Shown here: piece after piece, positions 36,633-49,458 of the stretch
Numbering within the stretch: position 1 is the stretch's first letter
Layout: the number at the start of each line of letters is the position of its first letter
NCBI RefSeq assembly: GCF_905220365.1
Contig: NC_061133.1
Coordinates: 13,320,171 to 13,384,170, forward strand
Direction: 5' to 3'
DNA from: Vanessa cardui
Lineage: Eukaryota > Arthropoda > Insecta > Lepidoptera > Nymphalidae
Length of the DNA stretch: 64,000 nucleotides
Program-made: the position numbers and the translations under genes
Notes under the pieces: generated by a model
Told to the model about the DNA's origin: nothing
What the model saw: the letters and a program-made list of their open reading frames with translations, nothing else
Database searches by the model: none

Positions 36633-37084
36633 TGAGTAATGACTTTAAATTATATTTCTTTATATGCAACCTCTTTGTTTGTTAAGTGAAATTTACATTA
36701 ATAATATAGTTTAATCAAATAATATTTGCCGATATTTTAAATAAATGACATTTAAAAAAAGTAAAATAGTAAACGATTTCGTAGTAAACATACTGTTAGG
36801 AATTGCGTTTTTTTTCTAAGTTAGTTTCATTATACTGAACCTTTTTTTATTAAATTAACATTAAAATATAATATATTTTATTTAAATTATATATACCGGA
36901 TTTTTAAATATATTACAACGTCAATTTGACATATCAGGTTTTCAGATTCGTTGTTTTCTTATAAATATTAAATTGAAGTTTTTAATCTCAGTACGCTTGT
37001 AAAGTTGTAATCTTAAAATATTGTGAATTGCTTATCAAAGTTTTTTAACGAAAATGAGGTAAAAAGGTAATTTTATTATATATA

Positions 37085-37295
37085 TTGGTAACGATTGCCC
37101 ATACATATTATCACTAAGAAATATTAAACACTGTAACATCAGCAATACGTAACTATCCTTTGGGACTGAGATGTTATGTCCCCCGTTCCTGTAGTCATAC
37201 TGGCTCAATCAAACTTCAAACCGGAACAGAACAAAACTAAGTATTATTATAGGGCGTAAGTAGAAGAGTTTGCACTAAGCCCTACCATATATATA
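37085..37295 (-). mobile_element. Family B repeat, diverged, minus orientation
   Basis: GGGACTGAGATGTTATGTCC, CTGTAGTCATACTGGCTCAA, CTTCAAACCGGAACAGAACA and TTTGCACTAAGCCCTACCAT are kept in order. The first part and the CTACCGCC region are damaged. Confidence 0.7.
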
Positions 37296-37373
37296 GTAGG
37301 GACTATTCATGAACAATATTTGTCTCTTATATTATTCATTAAAGGTTCATATGTCATAATTTATGACGTCATC

Positions 37374-37522
37374 AAGAGCAAAGATAGCTAAGTGGATGCA
37401 ACGTAAATCCTACCCGTGGTTTGTTCAAACCCGAGTACCATTGATTTTCCATGAAATTAATTTGTTTTTTTTTTTAATTCAACTCGTACTCAATCAAGGA
37501 AAACATCGTAAGGAATCCAAAC
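37374..37522 (+). mobile_element. Decayed family A SINE head and body
   Basis: GCAAAGATAGCTAAGTGGAT corresponds to box A, and GGTTTGTTCAAACCCGAGTA to box B. Further on, AACTCGTACTCAATCAAGGA and AAACATCGTAAGGAATCC match the body. An older copy than 32480. Confidence 0.55.
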
Positions 37523-38397
37523 AGCAGAATATACAGAATGTTATATTTTTATACACGGCTTTCATTCAATCATTTTTTTATGCAAAAAAGAAATCATTAC
37601 ACGAAATTTAATTAATTATTTTTTTTATGTTTCTGAACTTTACTTGACTTATGGTTTTTAATCAAAATGCCCGCGTCGTGACTTTCCACAATATTACGAA
37701 TGTCCTACCCTTATCAAGATGTTATTTATCATGTCCGCCATTAATTTTCCCCGTGAAAGGCGTTGGTATTTGCAAGTGGGTCAGGAATACAATCATGGGG
37801 TTGCCACACCATTAGGTCAGAAGGTCGCTTTTACGATTTGTGGACGGTGTTATCTATGTCACGGGGAAAGGGGTTGACTCTTAGTGGACATTCTGAAGTA
37901 TATTGCTTGGTCAGTGGTATTGAGCGACGTTTATACGTGATTCATGTTAGTTAGGTTTTTTAACTAAAATAGTGTGGGGATAGGATAAGCTGACTACGAA
38001 AGATAGATTTCAGACTTTTTTAAAGTATTAGTAAGGTATTTTTGATATATCAAATATATTTTTATCAAAGCTTCATAAATGTTATTGGATAAAGAAAGGT
38101 TTCGTCATTAAATATCATAGCTTAGTTTCGGTAAAGTAAATAACTTAATTAATTTGAAATTATAAAAAAATCTTTTCAACGATAAGAGTGTAACGATCGG
38201 ACGTAATATAACTAATTCTCCTACTCGGAGTAAATTTTTTGGAACGTAGATGACTATTATCCTAGTCTGGTAAATTTAAAAGTATAGGATAAATATAACA
38301 ATATAGATATATTTAGTCTACCTAATGGATAATTCTATTTTAGAGGCATAGGCTAATCCTAAGGCTAAATCATTGTAAATATATTTATTTTTTTCAA

Positions 38398-38455
38398 GTT
38401 TGAACCCGCAATTGATACACCAAACCGAACCACAGAGCCATTTCGGCATTGGATT
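38398..38455 (-). repeat. Family A tRNA-like head fragment, minus orientation
   Basis: GTTTGAACCCGCAATTGATA and AACCACAGAGCCATTTCGGC are the reverse of box B and box A. No body sequence is attached. Confidence 0.5.
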
Positions 38456-41400
38456 TCTTAAAATAATACCATATCAAACGTTTAGTATAAATGTATTGAA
38501 ACATTAACAAACGTATAAAGATGAATCAGAATATGGCGTCGATTAATTACAATATACGAATAACATCGCGGTTAGCTTTCAGTTCGACTTTTTTCCAAGA
38601 TCTCCAACGATCGCGTTCGCCGAAGTGGTACCATACTCGGTTTTTGTGACCACTTAAAGGGGAGACGGAATTTTTATTTAGGTATGCCGAATTAGTGCAA
38701 AAACGGACCGAAAGGCTGATGCGGCAATTTGTTTGGATTTTTGTTCTGTTTGTGAACGCGTTGTGTTCTGAATTAGTGATGGATTCTCTTCTCTACAGGC
38801 TGTATACGAATCCTTCGAAGATTTTATATTTTTAATCTGTAGGAATATTAATAATATTTATCATTTTGAGATCCAAGATAATGTGTACAATTAAATTAAT
38901 ATTTTTCGTGCTGATTCATTTAATTTGATTCTATTATTTATTTTTTATTTTTGACAAGATGACATTAATGAAAGTTCCAAGTCCATTAAGATATCTGATT
39001 TAATTTTAAATTTCATATAATCTCATTTCATTGTATAATGTTTTCACTTGTGAGTTATTTTTATCAGAGGAAACTTATGTATGTATTTTTGTATAATATT
39101 ATGATATAAGTGCCGTTGTGAGTTTCCTTGAAAGTAATAAATGAATGTTGTTCTGAACCATAATACAACCATAGTCCAAGTTAGTAGTTGTTGTTCAATT
39201 TGACAATTAAATTAATGTAACAAATAGTAAATTACGATTACATAAATTACAGAGACTCTTTGTTTCTCTCTTAAGTAATAGTATTTTCTTTGTCATCACA
39301 AATTAATCTGGCAAGATACTCTATATGTAGTAGAGTAACAATCCACATTTTATTTCAGTGTATTAACATGGATTTATAACTAACTCATAATATTCGCATA
39401 AGATTAACGTTAATCCGTCATCACGGTTTTTCGACCTACTTAAATCTATTTTCATTGTTGTTTCTTATAGAAGCTTTAAGTATTTTATTAAATCTTTATT
39501 GTTTGACTAGTGGGTCGCCCGCGAAACTTTGCATTTATTCAGAAGGTTTTTGTGGTATTTTAAAATCTATAAAGTTTTGTGTTGATTTCATTTCTTTAGA
39601 AAGTAATGAAACCTTTTTTAAATGACTTTTTTTAATGTAAAATATATAAGTTCTCTGTAACCGGCCAGTATTTTTTTCCAGTTTCTAAAATTATATCTTC
39701 ATTCAATTGTAATATTATAACTTCTTTTTCACATCTACAACTTGAGCTCTTCAAAATGAGACCTTAGTCTATCATATGCAGCTATCGTCCCATAATCACT
39801 GGGATACTATATAAGATTGTTTAACAAATATATATATGAAACAGCCTGTATCGCGTCGGCTACATATCGTTTAAGTTACTTATTGATTTATAATTGCTCA
39901 CCCGATATGTCGCGAGACGACGTTTTTGCTCAGATCGCACATCGTTTATTTATAACTAGCTGGCTATTACCCGCGGCATTGCTCGCACATACTACTTCCA
40001 GCCCCGACGTCTCACGTGTCAAATTAAATCTTCCTAATTTTATAATTAGTTATGTCTCTTTTGATATGACGAAATATTCTTTTGATTGTAGAGTTTATAT
40101 TTATAGAGGTGGCAGAAATTTTGGTAGGTTAACCACTTTTTGGGTTGGTTCAGTTTCAAAATGACGCAAGTAATTAATGATGTATGTTTATTGATCTGTA
40201 ATGAAGTATATGATGGTTCAATTTCCATTGTTCATAATTTAACACATAGACCGACTGTCTGTATTGCCAAATACATACCAAATACAGTCAAGCAAACTTT
40301 GTTCACTTAAAATTTTGTTTGTGTCTGTTATAAAGACAAAAATATAAATTAATCAAATCTACTAATAGTAATACAGTAATATTCAACATACAAACATACT
40401 CGATGATCATGCTTTATTGGATCACTTGCAATCGAGCCAAGCTCTTATTTTGTCGAACGTGTAATTGTTGCCTTTTTTTATTGGTTGTCTTAGTTTTTTG
40501 TTGATTTTTATTGGTTGACATTCCCACGCCAGCGGCGTCTAGCCAATCCTTTGCCTGTTAGATGTTTCAATTGAATTTTTATTTTTATGTAAAAATTTTC
40601 ATTTTTAAATTTACAAAAATACATTTAAATGTTTTAATTCAATAATAAATATTTTATTTTATTATTAAGGTGCAACTTAAATGAAAATCTATAATTCAAT
40701 AATAATTATTTTATTTTCATGTTATCATTATGAAATTGACTAATGAAATTTAATTCATTGTTTGAATTATTTTGTATGGTTTTTATATTTAACTACGGAA
40801 CTCTTAGAACATTTTTCAAATGTAACATAAAAGCTGGTGTTACCATAAATGGATTGCGCATGTAACGCGTCGTTTTACTTGAAAAGAGTAATTTTCCATG
40901 CGTATCCGATCATGTATCGACCATTATTACACTTGCAAATATATTTCCTGCGATAAATCGCTAGATATCGCGACGTCGCTTCATGCCGGTTGCGTACGCG
41001 CATCTACTTATCGAAGACCTAAGAAAAAATAGACGCGACAAATAGGTTGTGAAGGTTTATGACTCCTTTACTTTATTTAAAATCATCATTACATTTTTTA
41101 TATACATAGAACTTTGCAGAACACTTATGTGTATATTCATATATATATGAATAGTGAAAATTCAACTCAGCATTTTTAAGTTTTGTTTCGGACTATCTTT
41201 CACTTTATACGCACGGAGGCCATTAGTTTACATTTTTTATATGATATACATACTGTATTATACATGTATCCATTTTAATATTATTTACAAAAACTAGTTT
41301 AGAGAGTGGACTTTTAGAACTTTAAATTAAAACGAAAACGACCATGACATTTTGTCAGTGATCGGTCTGTCAAATCGGTGATACAGCTATGTGCGCTTTA

Positions 41401-44211
41401 TACAGCGATCTCCTGATCTGATCCGACAATGGTATTTCAAGGGAGCTCTATAACCTTCTATGGCTGGACGGTTATTTTAAAAGCTCACCAATGATCAATA
41501 GCCAAGTTCTATTCCAATGTAAATATTGATGATGTGTGTACTGTACTTTGTCTTTCTATAAAATTATATAATCTATGGTCTAGGTTTTATTTCAAGGCGT
41601 TCTCTATATGGAGCTGAGCTGATTGATGCGACGATATCTTTCCGCTTCTAAGTATTATTCGTATTGTTTGCTTTATACGTTCTCAACTTTGGTATCACAT
41701 ACTCCTTGTATCAATTCTCTGAACTATTAGAATGCTTTCTTTAGGTGTGATATGATAATTAGAAGATAGTAGTACGAAAACATCAGCATACAAATCAGAT
41801 GTTTTAATGATCTATTTGTTATAATTAATTAATATATAAAATCAAATGTGGAATTTGATGAAGTCATGAATGAGAAGTACGTCATGTTCGACGTACTATG
41901 TTAACCTATCTATATATATTAATAAATGTTTCTTAATGGTGTTGAAATTTTTATAAGTAATGAATGGGAGGTTTTTGGTAAGACCTACGACATACAATCT
42001 TTGCCGCAAGGGTATTTATTGCTTTATTAATTTTACAAAAAAATAAATAAATAATCGCAACTTGATTTAACGTATAACATACCTATTAAAAATATGATTT
42101 AGAGTATTCAAAAAATAATTCGAAATTTAAAATTATTTACTATTTTATCGAAATAAGATTGTCGTGTAACCGTCGTGATTTAAATAAGGAAAGTCGTAAT
42201 TTAACGTAGCAAAGATCCTACTTTTTTTTTTTAATAACGGCGCGAAATTTTCAGTGGCATCCTGTGGATCTGGTACTTAAGCAAACAAATTGTCCGGTGA
42301 TTTGTCAGACGAATTCTTGAGTTCTTGCTGCGCGCGCGCACCTAATATGGCGTCGAGCGGTGACAGCTACGTGCGTCGGTTTCGGACGCGGACCTTTTAC
42401 GGCTGTTTATCTTATTGTCTACCTTCGGAGTGGATGTCTTGAATATTTTTGTGTTTCTTCATTTTTTAAAGGATTTTTTTTTTTTCAATTTTGTATGTTA
42501 CAGTTATAATGTAGTCGAAAGCACTGTTATAAACAAATATCACTTTTTTTCATTGTTAGAGACTGTCAATGCAAGGATTTACTTCACTATGATGGATATA
42601 CAATTTAATATACGCAGAAATACTATTGGATGTTTTGCGTCATGAAGAGTAAGCAATACGAAGTATAGACGTAGACGTAATATTAGTACGACAAGTATGT
42701 TTTTTAATGTTTCTAATCAAAAATTAACTATATATATTTTTCACTATGTTTTGAATATGCGTATATTCGTGGGTTATTAATTAACTTGTGAAGATAGTAT
42801 TCAACTGAAAAGATATAAAGAAGCGAATATAATCTTGTACATAAACAAAGAAATACCTTCTCTATTTTGTTGTTACGGAGTTCGTCTAGAGCAAATCTCG
42901 GGAGGTTATGCTTATCATAAAAGTGCAATATTATTTTTCAGTAGAAGTGTACACACTACTGTTTTTTTTAATACTATAGTTTATGCTTTATATTCAAACA
43001 AATATGAATACGCCTCATTGATATAATCATTCTTTCTCTAAAAGGCGATGACGTCATTTTTCAAATTCCATCAATCTAAATACCATGACAATGGCCAAAG
43101 GTCGAGTTGAGCTATTACGTAAAAACTCAACTCACGCAGAACGCGATCGTGAAATTTCATAAAGTCATATACGCCATTGGCTATCATCACTAATAATACA
43201 AGAACTTAAATAGGTTACGCTATTTTGGATTCGAGTATGTTATAGTTGATTCTTAACATTTTACTAGTTAGTCAAAGTAAGATCTTATATAATAGAACCG
43301 CAGGATCCATTCCAAAAACCTTTATAACCCTATACTGTTTAAATTATAAGCCATACAATTTTTACTGGTACGTAATAATAATAAACAAAATCTAAGTTGA
43401 ATATAACATTAAAATCATTAATAACACGCCATTTAAATCGTATTATTCATAAACAACAAAGAATAATGTTAAATTAGACACGCGTGCCCTCAGATCGTTA
43501 CCTATGAACAGTGTTTATCATGGAAGTGACATGCATTAAGGAATTATTACATAGCTTTTTCTTAAGGCTTTATGAGATCAGTCGATATTCATTCTAGGAT
43601 AAAATCGTTCTTGATAGTGCTTTGGTCCGACTGAAAAGTGTTGGACACAGTAGTGAGTTAATTCTTGTTGTTAATGGAGAAATCGTACGTTCTTTAAAGC
43701 GTCAGTGTTGCCCGCTTACTATAAGCCGTTGCTATAATGAAAAAATAATATGGCGAACCAATTATTAGCACTACATTTTACTAAATACTTTTCTTATAGT
43801 TTATTACAATAGTGTTCACCTTTACAAACTTAAGTTAAAAAAAGTGACGAAAAGTTTTTTGTCTCATCTCTCATCTCATCTGATGTTGAGATAAGCAAAA
43901 TTATAATCAACACAGATTTAACTCAATTTAATTTATTTTAAGCTATTTTAAAGAGAAAATAAAAATAAAAATAAATTGGATGCCATTTCTAAAAATATCA
44001 AACTCTATGATAGCGTATTTAGAAAAAAATCAATCAGCCTGCAGTGATTTTGGCCTCTTTCATTAGTAAGCATTCTGTTATATCTATTATTTAATTACAG
44101 CCCTTTAAAACATTCATTCCGGTTATATGTTAATGAGATTGATGAATAAAAGAATAAACAAGAAAAAGTTAACCGTTAAGTTGAAGTTATTTAATCTAAT
44201 ATTGGAATTTA

Positions 44212-44495
44212 TATATTACTAGAGACTCGCCCCGGTTTCACACGGAGGCAATACTGATACTAAATATACTACAGAATTTGTTTATTAACGACATCACATT
44301 ACAAACTTCTAAAATTATCAGTATTTCTTTACTTTATTGTCCATGTATTATTACACATACAAAAACCTTCCTCACGAATTACTCTATATATTAAAAAAAA
44401 ACACATCAAAATCCGTTGCGTAGTTTTAAAGATTTAAGCATACATAGGGCTTTAGGGACAGAGAAATTGACTTCGTTTTATACTATGTAGTGATG
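44212..44495 (+). repeat. Family E1 repeat, complete-looking copy
   Basis: It starts CTAGAGACTCGCCCCGGTTT and contains GCAATACTGATACTAAATAT, CGACATCACATTACAAACTT, AAAACCTTCCTCACGAATTA and AAATCCGTTGCGTAGTTTTA. It ends TTTTATACTATGTAGTGAT. It serves as the empty-site reference for the transposon insertion at 48717. Confidence 0.7.
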
Positions 44496-44587
44496 TTTAA
44501 TGAGAATATAATCATGGTAATGTTAAATCTACCATAATCTGATTTTAATAAGATTTATGGGTATAAAGCATAGCATTCAGTAATACC

Positions 44588-44806
44588 GTAGCTTTCTACC
44601 GCACCCAAGCACATGTGCCTTATGGTAGGTAGTCCTCACAGCGCATAATATTGGTGGCGTATGAGGTCCCTATATCGCCAATGCCTGTCTAATATTATGT
44701 GAAGATGTTATGTCCCTTATTTCTGCAGTAACACTCACTCTTCCAAGTATGGCTGCTTGATGGTAAAATATACTGGACTTACAAAAACTCTACCACTGAG
44801 AAATTT
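44588..44806 (-). repeat. Decayed family B repeat, minus orientation
   Basis: CCTTATGGTAGGTAGTCCTC, GATGTTATGTCCCTTATTTC, TGCAGTAACACTCACTCTTC and ACTCTACCACTGAGAAA follow the family order. Strongly diverged. Confidence 0.5.
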
Positions 44807-45200
44807 TAGTCTATAGTATCTAATTTTATACATATAGTATATATTATTATACGTATAGTTTAAATATATAAAATTACTTGCGATCTCTCAAATAACTTTA
44901 AGTATGTTCATTATATGTTCTTATCATAAGAACACTGTAAACAAGAACATATATAAAATATAGTTATATCCCCCGTCATTTCACGTCTAGCCGTCGATTT
45001 ATCATCAATGTAGCTAATGCGAATAATTCTATTGTGCGTCTGTGCGTAACAAAAGAACAATACGAGTATCGATCAATGGGAATCATTACGTATAATCCAA
45101 GAGCCAGTGATCGGCGATGATGAGTCAGTCAGTGAGGACTCGTTATTTTATATATGTAGATAGAAGATATAGAAGGAACCGGAGTAAGTGCCATTTAAGT

Positions 45201-45494
45201 TTTTTTTATGGTATAGGTTGGCGGACGAGCATATAGGCCACCTGATAATAAGTGGTCACCACCAACCATAGACAATGACGCTGTTAGAAATATTAACTAT
45301 TCCTTACATCGTCAATGTGCCACCAACCTTGGGAACTAATGTGTTATGTCCCTTGTGCCTGTAGTTACACTGGCTCACTCATCCTTCAAACCGGAACACA
45401 ACAATACTGAGTATTGTTATTTGGCGGAAGAATAACTGATGAGTGGGTGGTACCTACCCAGACGGGCTAGCATAAAGCCCTACCACCAAGTAAA
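45201..45494 (-). mobile_element. Family B SINE-like repeat, full length, minus orientation
   Basis: From the T-run TTTTTTTTATGGTATAGGTT to GCCCTACCACCAAGTAA, all landmarks are present and close to the shared sequence, so this is a young copy. A 16-bp inverted repeat (45100-45115 and 45659-45674) lies outside both ends. Confidence 0.88.
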
Positions 45495-45879
45495 TATATA
45501 TTTTAAGATATCAAAAGGGCAGACTTGCTGCGATCACGTTTTGAAAGTGGATTGGCTCACTCAAAGGAACCCTCGATGGGAATAGTGAACCTCCTTTTAC
45601 CCTACAGGTGAAGCAGTATACCTGGCAGTAACATGGAGATTGCTACTATACCGTAAGTGCCGATCACTGGCTCTCAGTCTATATAGTATAAACGCTTGTG
45701 CCAATGAATGACACGATACAAAAAGTAAAAAGCAAACTTCATTTCTCAATTCTCTACACAATCATCGTAATAAAATCTTCGAGTGCTTGATTCTGTGTAT
45801 AACGAGAGCTCTTTAAGCACATCGTTTTTAAAACTTATATAAAATTATAGCAGAATAGACAAGAGTGAAAATCGTTTCA

Positions 45880-46058
45880 TTACATAGTATAAAACAAAGT
45901 CGCTTACCGATGTCTGTCCCTATGTATGCTTAGATATTCAAACTTACGCAATGCATTTCGATGCGGTTTTTTTATAGATAGAGTAATTCGAGAGGAAGGT
46001 TTTTGTATATAAAACGTGACAATATAGTAGAGAAACAAAAACATTTCTAGTAAATTTT
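45880..46058 (-). repeat. Family E1 repeat, minus orientation, truncated
   Basis: TTACATAGTATAAAACAAAG, CCTATGTATGCTTAGATATT and GAGTAATTCGAGAGGAAGGT correspond to the E1 tail in reverse. The GC-rich head is missing. Confidence 0.65.
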
Positions 46059-47504
46059 GTATGCCCTTTGGATACGTGCAAAGCCGATAAGTTTCATACC
46101 GTAATTCATATTAAGTATTTCTTCTTCGAATTTAAATAGAAACAAGCTAGGGCGGCTTGAGAGAAAAATCGGTGTATAATGGAGGTCTGCAGTAAAAATT
46201 TTAAATAAAAATTGAATTAAGAACTTACTTAGATGACACAAAATTTTTCACGTAAATCTTTGTGAAGACGCGCTATATTGAATTGCATTTTCGTTTATTA
46301 ACATTTCAATATTATGATATTTTACGGTTTATATAGTTTTTTATTAAGTTTATATTAATGTGGATGTGGTCCATGCAGTCTATAACTCCAAACTTTAATT
46401 TTCATGTCTCACGAATTTCTAATTTCATATTGTCAATATACCGATAAGAAGTATTTATATAATTTTCAAGATTGCTAAACGATTATTTAGTGGTAGACTG
46501 CAATTGATTCATATCCTTATTCCGAGGTAATAAATATTCCAAAGCGATGCTGCAACAAACAGTTAGTCTCTATATATAGTAATTATAATTATGTTTGTCT
46601 GTTCATAACGTATTAATTTATTTTAATTAATATAATATTATATCACGTGATTTTCAATACATAATTTATATAATATATTTATGTGATGAGTTTATAGAAT
46701 ATGTATCTAATAAATAAATTAACACATTTATTTCTCACTTTTCGTGATATTGGATAAAGTTTGAGGTAAACCACGTTCGCCTAAGCATAACGCAAAAATA
46801 ACAATTCAAATTAAAACTATAGTTCCGGAAATTATCGTTTTAGCAAACAAACCCCCACCCCCCTTTTAATATGATATTTCTTTTAGATAAAACATATAAC
46901 ATATCATTTCTTTAACATATACGTTACGTCAACTTTTATGATGTAAACGCTTTATATCCAAAAAAATCTAATTATTGTCGTTCTAAAAAAAAAAATTGGT
47001 CCTCCATTGACGAGGAAGAGACACAAAGTCAGGCACAGCACGTATTACGCAATAGGTTTATTAACATCTATGAATCATGGAAGACTACACTCTCGCAATA
47101 CGAATAATCCTTTGGCGCCAGTATCGCAGTAAAATAATTCGAGATACAATAAGTTATTGTTTGCTCAGGGTTAAGCAGATAGCCTGGATACGTTGAGATA
47201 GCTATAATTATCTTGACGTTATTTTGCTTTAAAGCTCTTCAGAAAATATATTATTAACTATGTGGCCACTTAGAAAAAAACAATCTTTTTTTTCAAAATT
47301 GGAATTTTTTAATTTTTTATGTCTATGTTCCATCGAGATAAGGCCTAAGAAAATAATTACAAATATGTAGTATATTGTATTTAATTCAAAAATATATATA
47401 CGTTCCTACGATTTTAAATTAAAATATAATGGTTTATTTTTTATATCAGTGGAAAAACAAATTATGATTTGATATATTATAATTTTATACATGTTGACTA
47501 ATAT

Positions 47505-47668
47505 TATAAATGCGAAATTAACTCTATCCGCCTGTTGCTTTTTCTTTGTCAAACTACAAAACCCAATTCGATGAAACTCCAAAGAAGAACATAGGCTACA
47601 TTTTTACACCTAACACATAATGACCAGTCTAAATCGCGAGTGACTTCGCAGGCTCCAACTATATACAT
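47505..47668 (-). repeat. Family E2 repeat, minus orientation
   Basis: CTAATATTATAAATGCGAAA, CCAATTCGATGAAACTCC, ACACCTAACACATAATGACC and AATCGCGAGTGACTTCGC are the reverse of E2 landmarks in order. Confidence 0.55.
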
Positions 47669-48655
47669 CATTCAATTATATCAGTCTTAAATACTAGACT
47701 TTAAAATAATCAGGAAAACAATATCAGCGCATAAAGTTCAGATTATTTGTCTAGACAGCCAGACTGCCAGACTAAATTTGGTCTGAACGGTACAATTGGT
47801 GTTACCATTTATATGAGACCGTTGAATGGTCCATATAGTCTGAGGTATAAAATGGAGTGCTTTCTTAAGACGCGTTAAGGCAGTGCCGACAAATTGTACT
47901 CCCCTGTATACGTTTGCTCTGACAATATAATGGAGATCGGTCGGTTAAATATGCGATCTGAGTTTAATGTTGTAATCAATGTAAAGCGAGACTTTGGACA
48001 TTAAATAAATACTTTCTCACAAAACAAAAAAATATAATTAGTCCATTTTAAATTATAGTATAAGTATATGTACTTACATATTCGATTACTCTGTATTGTC
48101 TAAAAAATAATATAAAACAGGCTAACAGTTATAGTTCAGCACCAAACTATTTTCTATTTGTCAACTGTTTTGTTTTCGTGGGCTTTGGTAGGTATTGAGG
48201 AGGTTTAAGCAATTAAAAGTATAACTATGATTTATATAAAACCATGAATAAATAAATCGTTCGAAACGTGCAAACATATAAGTTTTCTTCAAATTAAAAC
48301 CACAAGGCGAATATCATGGTCATAATTACTATAAAGCTATTTATCAAGTAACTTATCTGTTCTCTATTTTAGAATGAATAACAAATCGTGTATTCTATGT
48401 TCATTTTCTCTCATAAGTTCATTGTGCGCAGCGCACGCGCCGCGCCCTTTCCACGGGTCGGCGCATGCGTTGTAGATAGCATGTAACGAAAGGAGGCGGG
48501 ATCGGGCGCGAAAATATTAATATATTATCCTGTGCATTACCTACTATAATTAGCTATTTAGTAATCTATTCATGCTTTAGGAGATAAACGTCCTAGAATA
48601 CTTGTGCTGTGGAAACATGATACTAAAATTAATCGTATACGCTGTAATACTATAT

Positions 48656-48716
48656 GGTTTCGCACGGGTGCAATACTGATACTAAATATACTATAGAATT
48701 TGTTTAATTAAGATAT
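48656..48716 (+). repeat. Family E1 repeat, left part split by a transposon
   Basis: GGTTTCGCACGGGTGCAATA and TACTAAATATACTATAGAAT match E1. The copy stops at ATAT (48713-48716), where the inverted-repeat element begins. It resumes at 52066 on the far side. Confidence 0.75.
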
Positions 48717-48732
48717 CGAGCCTTTACCGCCA
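48717..48732 (+). repeat. Left terminal inverted repeat of the transposon
   Basis: CGAGCCTTTACCGCCA matches the right end in 15 of 16 positions. Just inside lies CGCAACCGACA (48739-48749), a subterminal motif that is repeated in inverted form near the other end. Confidence 0.78.
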
Positions 48733-49458
48733 TTTTAGCGCAACCGACAAAAACCAAATTTTACAGGAGACGATTTTTTTTAAATATTTTTATACCGAAG
48801 CGTGCTAGGAAATAAAAATTTCGCATACTTTAATATTTTTTAAACATTTAAATATGTAATTGAAAATAAAACAAAACTTATAAGTATTTATGTCATTTAT
48901 GGCGTTTACATTATTTTTGCTGTCATAATCGATAGTGATTTTGGCGTTTACGATAAAAATGTCTATTAAAATGACTATTTCCAAGTAACTATAACTGTAA
49001 ATAAATAAGCATTACAAAAGGTTTTTAAATGAAATAGTCACATATATAATTGAAAATATATTTATTCATATCAAACATTTAAAATAATGAGATCAATCAA
49101 CGTATATAAAATAAAATAAAGTATTTCTTGTGGTACGAATCTACTTCGACCGCTTTAACACCACGTACGGTTCCATCATAGTTTTCAAACAAAATAAATT
49201 TTCTATCATTAAAAATATATTTATGTTAATCATTTGGAATAATGAGATCAAGCAGATTATACATATAATAAAATTAAGTAAAGTATTATAATTCTCATTA
49301 TTTGCATCATACTTCTTCCGTTTCAGCTAAAGCATCACGTATGGTTTCATTATGCCGCATACTTAAATATTCTTGATGGAATAATCATTCTAGATTCTTT
49401 TCTTTCAAGTGACAACATACAGTGTGTATAGAAACGATATGTTTTGAAATTATTGAGG

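Noticed and set aside
39817..40164. 115-codon plus-strand open frame
   Set aside because: No domain or splice evidence and AT-biased composition. A shadow minus-strand frame overlaps it.
48427..48512. CpG-type promoter
   Set aside because: The patch is only about 85 bp, with no TATA, initiator or downstream exon in view; kept only as a possible regulatory patch.
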